Assembly: GCA_023411215.1 (NCBI GenBank)
Contig: JAEYOY010000046.1
Location: forward strand, 1 to 53,639
Reading direction: 5' to 3'
From: Bacillota bacterium
GTDB taxonomy: Bacteria; Bacillota; Clostridia; Lachnospirales; Lachnospiraceae
DNA length: 53,639 bases
Part shown: positions 49,170-53,639 of the stretch, one piece after another
Position numbering within the stretch: position 1 is the stretch's first letter
How the letters are laid out: each line of letters opens with the position of its first letter
Notes under the pieces: model-generated
What the model was told of the DNA's origin: nothing
The model's input: the letters and a program-made list of their open reading frames with translations, nothing else
Databases searched by the model: none
Translations under genes and position numbers: made by a program

Positions 49170-52100
49170 ATGAAGAAAAGAGAAGATATCCACAAGGTAT
49201 TGATTATCGGATCAGGGCCGATTATTATCGGTCAGGCTTGTGAGTTCGATTATTCCGGAACGCAGGCATGCAAGGCATTAAAGAAAATGGGGTATGAAAT
49301 TGTATTGGTTAATTCCAATCCTGCAACAATTATGACAGATCCGGGGACGGCTGATGTAACCTATATCGAACCATTAAATGTGGATAGGTTGACTCAAATC
49401 ATCGAAAAGGAAAGACCCGACAGTCTGCTCCCTAATCTGGGCGGACAATCAGGTCTAAATCTTTGTGCAGAATTAGCCAATGCAGGAGTGCTGGATAAAT
49501 ATAATGTTAAGGTAATCGGTGTTCAGGTAGATGCCATTGAACGTGGTGAGGACCGTGTGGAATTTAAGAAAACGATGGATACTCTGGGAATTGAGATGGC
49601 AAGGAGCGAGGTAGCCTACACTATAGAGGAGGCCTGTGTGATTGCAGACAATCTAGGATATCCCGTGGTTATCCGTCCAGCCTATACGATGGGCGGTGCC
49701 GGAGGCGGTCTGGTATATAATGTAGAGGAACTAAAGACGGTTGTGGCCAGAGGACTTCAGGCTAGTTTAGTTGGTCAGGTACTGGTAGAGGAATCGGTGC
49801 TTGGTTGGGAAGAGTTAGAGCTGGAGGTGGTTCGTGACTCAACCGGCAAGATGATTACCGTATGCTTTATCGAGAATATTGATCCCATGGGTGTTCATAC
49901 CGGAGACTCCTTCTGCTCGGCTCCGATGCTTACCATCGCAGAAGACGTTCAGAAGGAATTACAGAGACAGGCCTATAAGATAGTGGATGCTATCCAGGTA
50001 ATCGGTGGAACGAATGTGCAGTTCGCTCATGATCCAAAGACCGGAAGAATCTGTGTAATCGAGATCAATCCTAGAACCTCCCGCTCCTCTGCGCTTGCCT
50101 CTAAGGCAACTGGCTTCCCGATTGCATTGGTGTCGGCAATGCTGGCCTGCGGTCTGGATTTGTGTGATATTCCATGCGGTAAATACGGCACTCTGGATAA
50201 GTACGTTCCAGATGGTGATTATATCGTAATCAAATTCGCTCGCTGGGCCTTCGAGAAATTCAAGGGCTCTGAGGATAAGCTGGGAACACAGATGAAAGCA
50301 GTCGGAGAGGTAATGAGCATCGGAAAGACTTATAAGGAGGCCTTCCAGAAAGCCATCCGCAGCTTGGAGACCGGACGTTACGGACTTGGATATGCGAAGG
50401 ATTTTGCTTCTAAGTCGAAGCAGGAGCTTCTGAATATGCTTCATATTCCCTCCAGCGAAAGACAGTTTATTATGTACGAAGCCTTAAGAAAAGGTGCCAC
50501 AATCGAAGAACTACATGCATTGACGAAGATTAAGCCTTACTTCCTTGAGCAGATGGAGGAACTGGTATACGAAGAAGAAGCCTTGAAGGCTTACCAGGGA
50601 GATGTTCCGCCGGTAGGAGCTCTAAGGAGTGCAAAGCTGAATGGCTTCTCTGATAAATATCTCAGTAAGCTTCTTAAAATCGATGAAGCAAAGCTCCGTG
50701 AAGCAAGAAAAGCTGCAGGGATCAAGGAAGCATGGGAGGGAGTGCATGTAAGTGGAACGAAGGATGCAGCATACTATTACTCTACCTATCATTTGAAGGC
50801 GGATCATTCTCCTTGTTCCGATCGACCTAAGGTAATGATCCTTGGTGGTGGTCCGAATCGTATCGGACAGGGTATCGAATTCGATTACTGCTGTGTGCAT
50901 GCAGCGCTTGCACTGAAGGAACAGGGCTTTGAGACCATCATCGTAAATTGCAATCCCGAGACTGTATCCACCGATTATGATACCTCGGATAAATTATACT
51001 TTGAGCCTCTTACCTTGGAGGATGTATTAAGTATCTATGAGAAGGAGAAGCCTCTGGGTGTCATTGCTCAATTCGGTGGTCAGACACCACTCAATCTGGC
51101 AGCAGAATTAAAGAAATATGGTGTTACGATCCTGGGAACAACTCCAGAGACGATTGACCTTGCAGAGGACAGAGATCGTTTCCGTGAGATGATGGATAAA
51201 TTGAATATCCCAATGCCGGAATCTGGTATGGCTATTAATGTCGAGGAGGCACTTGCAATCGCAAAGAGAATCGGATACCCGGTTATGGTTCGTCCCTCCT
51301 ATGTACTTGGTGGACGCGGTATGGAAATCGTCCATGATGATGAAAGTCTTGATAAATATATGAAGGCGGCAGTTGGAGTTACACCGGAGAGACCGATTCT
51401 GATCGACCGTTTCTTAAATAATGCGCTTGAGTGTGAAGCCGATGCCATCAGTGATGGCGTGGATGCCTTTGTACCGGCTGTCATGGAGCATATCGAGCTT
51501 GCGGGTATTCACTCTGGGGACTCCGCTTGTGTTATTCCTTCTCTCAATATCAGTGACGAGAACATAAAGACGATTAAAGAATATACCATGAAGATTGCAA
51601 AGGAAATGAAGGTTTGTGGTCTGATGAATATGCAATATGCGATTGAGAAAGGTATTGTATATGTACTTGAGGCGAACCCGAGAGCATCACGAACGGTACC
51701 GTTGGTATCTAAGGTATGCAATATCCAGATGGTGAAGCTGGCAACTGAGATTATTACAAGTAAACTGACTGGTAAGGCTTCCCCTGTAGCAAATTTACGA
51801 GAAAGTAAGTTTACTCACTACGGTGTGAAGGAGGCGGTGTTCCCCTTCAATATGTTCCCCGAGGTTGATCCTCTTCTGGGACCGGAGATGCGATCCACCG
51901 GCGAGGTGCTGGGGCTGGCCAAGACCTTCGGAGAAGCTTTCTATAAAGCGCAGGAGGCAACGAAGACAAGGCTTCCTGAGAGCGGAACCGTATTAATTAG
52001 TGTAAATGACCACGATAAGTCGGAACTGATTGAGGTGGCGAAGGGCTTTGCAAAATGTGGTTTTAAGATCGTGGCAACCGGTGGGACCTGCGATATGATT

Positions 52101-52388
52101 ACAGAAAGCGGTATCCCGGCAGAGAAAATATTTAAACTTCAGCAGGGAAGGCCGAATATCCTTGATGCAATTACAAATAAACAGATTGACATCATTGTAA
52201 ATACCCCGGATGACAAGAAGGGTGCATATGATGACAGCTATATAAGGAAGGCTGCGATTAAGGGTAAGATTAGCTATGTAACAACAATGGCAGCAGCAAA
52301 GGCTACAATTGCCGGTATCATGGCGGTGAAAAACAATCATGTAAGTGTAAAATCACTTCAGGATTTCCACAAAGAAATAATCCTGTAA
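49170..52388 (+). CDS. carB: Carbamoyl-phosphate synthase large subunit
   Basis: 1072 residues, full length. Both ATP-grasp halves are complete: the first with KVLIIGSGPIIIGQACEFDY and VIRPAYTMGGAGGG, the second with VMILGGGPNRIGQGIEFDYC and VMVRPSYVLGGRGMEIVHDD. The C-terminal MGS-like allosteric domain (from about residue 935) includes IVATGGTCDMITESGIPAEK and DIIVNTPDDKKGAYDDS. It makes carbamoyl phosphate for pyrimidines and arginine. The small glutaminase subunit CarA, usually directly upstream, is not here. The ATG at 49170 lies seven bases after AGGGAG, which sits in the switch hairpin. Confidence 0.97.
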   Translation: MKKREDIHKVLIIGSGPIIIGQACEFDYSGTQACKALKKMGYEIVLVNSNPATIMTDPGTADVTYIEPLNVDRLTQIIEKERPDSLLPNLGGQSGLNLCAELANAGVLDKYNVKVIGVQVDAIERGEDRVEFKKTMDTLGIEMARSEVAYTIEEACVIADNLGYPVVIRPAYTMGGAGGGLVYNVEELKTVVARGLQASLVGQVLVEESVLGWEELELEVVRDSTGKMITVCFIENIDPMGVHTGDSFCSAPMLTIAEDVQKELQRQAYKIVDAIQVIGGTNVQFAHDPKTGRICVIEINPRTSRSSALASKATGFPIALVSAMLACGLDLCDIPCGKYGTLDKYVPDGDYIVIKFARWAFEKFKGSEDKLGTQMKAVGEVMSIGKTYKEAFQKAIRSLETGRYGLGYAKDFASKSKQELLNMLHIPSSERQFIMYEALRKGATIEELHALTKIKPYFLEQMEELVYEEEALKAYQGDVPPVGALRSAKLNGFSDKYLSKLLKIDEAKLREARKAAGIKEAWEGVHVSGTKDAAYYYSTYHLKADHSPCSDRPKVMILGGGPNRIGQGIEFDYCCVHAALALKEQGFETIIVNCNPETVSTDYDTSDKLYFEPLTLEDVLSIYEKEKPLGVIAQFGGQTPLNLAAELKKYGVTILGTTPETIDLAEDRDRFREMMDKLNIPMPESGMAINVEEALAIAKRIGYPVMVRPSYVLGGRGMEIVHDDESLDKYMKAAVGVTPERPILIDRFLNNALECEADAISDGVDAFVPAVMEHIELAGIHSGDSACVIPSLNISDENIKTIKEYTMKIAKEMKVCGLMNMQYAIEKGIVYVLEANPRASRTVPLVSKVCNIQMVKLATEIITSKLTGKASPVANLRESKFTHYGVKEAVFPFNMFPEVDPLLGPEMRSTGEVLGLAKTFGEAFYKAQEATKTRLPESGTVLISVNDHDKSELIEVAKGFAKCGFKIVATGGTCDMITESGIPAEKIFKLQQGRPNILDAITNKQIDIIVNTPDDKKGAYDDSYIRKAAIKGKISYVTTMAAAKATIAGIMAVKNNHVSVKSLQDFHKEIIL

Positions 52389-52421
52389 CGGGAAGCAATT
52401 AAATACTTCCAGTAATACATT

Positions 52422-52508
52422 AACGGACAGATTTCTGTTATGTGTGCTTAAATCGAACTTTACAGTTCGAAGTAAGCATATAATACAGAAGAATGTCCGT
52501 TATTTTTT
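52422..52508 (+). terminator. Long intrinsic terminator after carB
   Basis: AACGGACA (52422-52429) pairs with TGTCCGTT (52494-52501), with further paired segments inward (TTCTGT/ACAGAA, TGTGCTTA/TAAGCATA) and a tip TCGAACT-TTAC-AGTTCGA, followed by ATTTTTTC. The stem is unusually long for a terminator. Confidence 0.85.
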
Positions 52509-52625
52509 CTTTCTCCAAAAGTCCCTCCGAACGGGGCCTCATTGGAATAATGATAGCCTAGAAAGAATATATTGAATAGAATTATGAAACAAGCTAATTG
52601 GAATCCGGAAAGAGAGGGAATGAGT

Positions 52626-53639
52626 GTGGCTGAATATAAAAGAATGGTTTCTTACATGTATCAATATGAAAACGGAGTGAAGAAAAAGAATGTGGGTTTT
52701 GCCCGGGTGGAAGCGAAGGACGGACAATGTAAAATCACCCTGCATATGCAGCTGCTCGGTCAACTCGACAGTATCTTTCCTACTTACTTACTGCAAAGGA
52801 AGTACTCTGAGCTGGAGTTAATCTATCTGGGAGATACCTTTCTCAAGAATCAGGTTATGGATAGTAAGCTGGTTACAGAGGAAAGTAATATTATGAAATC
52901 AGGATATCCGTTGTCAGATATGGGAGGCTTACTGTTGTTTCTAAATGATAATATATTCTTTGCTACAGAATGGGATGATAAGCCAATTTTAGCAAGCGAA
53001 GTGCAGGAGGCTCTCAAACCAAAGACTGACAGAGTGCCGAAAATGACGCTGGAGGAGGAGCTGTTGATCCCTAAATATAAGCTGCCAAGGGGATTTAAGA
53101 CCATTGAACGGTTGCAGCAGCCGGAGGCTTATTATAGGGCGGGTATCCCGAAAGCCGAGGCGAGGCCAGAGAAGGTAGAATTGACCTATGGTCTGAGAAG
53201 TAATGAGGAACCCGAAGACATAAAGCTTGCAGGGACATTAGGGGAAATCACACAAGCAGCATCAATTCAGGCGATAGATACCGTTGAGCAAGCACAGGAG
53301 ATGACATTACCCGAGGAACACTCGGACAGAGGAGAAATATCGGATGAGATTAGCCTTGCTTCAGAAGAGATTAAGCTGGAAGCGATAGAAGCAAGTATGG
53401 AAGCTACAGAAGAATTTATGGAAGCTACGGAAGAAAGTATGGAAGTTATGGAGGAAAGTATGGAAGAGGTTAGAGAGGAAGCCTCGGAAGAGGCGGCAGA
53501 CCCTCAGGTTGTAACCGGTATCTTTGAAAAACACCCGAGAATTTACCCCTTTGAGGACAATGAAATCATAATCTGTGCAAAAATTGAGCCCAAAGACATC
53601 GGTTTATTCCCGAAGGAACTATGGGCGTTAAGTAATAAC
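52626..53639 (+). CDS. DUF6128-like hypothetical protein (C-terminus cut by window end)
   Basis: At least 338 residues, with no stop before the window ends. The N-terminal half (AEYKRMVSYMYQYENGVKKK, then GFARVEAKDGQCKITLHMQL) is a beta-rich domain I associate with Lachnospiraceae proteins. The middle (about 200-300) is acidic and repetitive (MEATEEFMEATEESMEVMEE). The visible end HPRIYPFEDNEIIICAKIEP then LFPKELWALSN matches the start of a DUF6128-type domain. No signal peptide is seen. GTG 52626 lies seven bases after AGAGGG and gives the start usual for such proteins; in-frame ATGs at 52620 and 52584 are alternatives. The function is unknown. Confidence 0.75.
   Translation, partial: MAEYKRMVSYMYQYENGVKKKNVGFARVEAKDGQCKITLHMQLLGQLDSIFPTYLLQRKYSELELIYLGDTFLKNQVMDSKLVTEESNIMKSGYPLSDMGGLLLFLNDNIFFATEWDDKPILASEVQEALKPKTDRVPKMTLEEELLIPKYKLPRGFKTIERLQQPEAYYRAGIPKAEARPEKVELTYGLRSNEEPEDIKLAGTLGEITQAASIQAIDTVEQAQEMTLPEEHSDRGEISDEISLASEEIKLEAIEASMEATEEFMEATEESMEVMEESMEEVREEASEEAADPQVVTGIFEKHPRIYPFEDNEIIICAKIEPKDIGLFPKELWALSNN

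Noticed and set aside
49019..49243. A 74-codon frame overlapping the start of carB
   Set aside because: No family resemblance; it runs through the switch hairpin and into carB out of frame, and carB is unambiguous.
49959..50444. A 161-codon minus-strand frame inside carB
   Set aside because: It lies entirely opposite a conserved enzyme gene and has no start signals.
53396..53480. Tandem repeat encoding MEAT/EESME units as a possible minisatellite or CRISPR-like array
   Set aside because: It is an in-frame acidic protein repeat inside the last gene with short irregular units, with no spacers.

Overview
The window looks like chromosomal DNA of a spore-forming, anaerobic Gram-positive bacterium of the Clostridia, most likely family Lachnospiraceae. 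The base composition is moderately AT-rich, ribosome-binding sites are strong AGGAGG types, spmA/spmB and abrB are present, there is a Bacillus-like yaaO-yaaR-holB-ricT-trmN6-rsmI-abrB gene order, a glmS ribozyme, and a 3'-terminal gene whose ending resembles a domain I associate with Lachnospiraceae (DUF6128-like). No rRNA, tRNA, CRISPR array, intact insertion sequence or prophage was seen. The family assignment is inference.

Layout. 1-732 (minus): start of sufC, preceded by a MarR regulator with a clear promoter and palindromic operator. 975-4554: a small unknown protein, a GreA-type factor, a soluble chemoreceptor with a CZB zinc-binding tail, and a tocopherol-cyclase-like protein. 4729-18463: the most distinctive block. 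A degenerate MocA-like domain fused to a ModE-like DNA-binding domain is followed by one long plus-strand run: selD, yedF, yqeB, a cysteine desulfurase, DUF3343, a yqeC-xdhC fusion, a molybdopterin-binding protein, moaC, a MOSC protein, mogA, moaA and modABC. This is the gene signature of selenium-dependent molybdenum hydroxylase maturation: selenophosphate supply, molybdate import, molybdopterin synthesis and cofactor loading. The hydroxylases themselves, moaD/moaE and a canonical mocA are not in the window.

18500-22450: small accessory genes (an unknown 61-aa protein with its own promoter, GNAT, a zinc-ribbon protein, a DHFR-GNAT fusion, an MBL-fold protein). 22633-25612: a TrpXYZ-type ABC importer with a strongly structured RNA between trpX and trpY. 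25724-29650: two tandem paralogous proteins with a LacI-type ligand-binding domain, no DNA-binding domain, and a C-terminal GGDEF domain. 29670-38098: the yaaO-to-abrB housekeeping block, with a guanylate-kinase-like gene where tmk sits in Bacillus. 38413-42020: spmAB, then an AmmeMemoRadiSam pair. 42023-45163: a Uma2 relic, a 51-aa gene, and glmS behind a promoter and a recognisable glmS ribozyme. 45750-53639: a stand-alone FakA C-terminal-like domain, a MazG-like protein, tatD, ksgA, carB (without carA; long leader with alternative hairpins) and a truncated DUF6128-like gene.

Several intergenic spaces carry nested perfect palindromes (5910-6072, 20234-20295, 31806-31995, 46824-46881, 52422-52508). 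All family calls come from reading the sequence; no database search was run.
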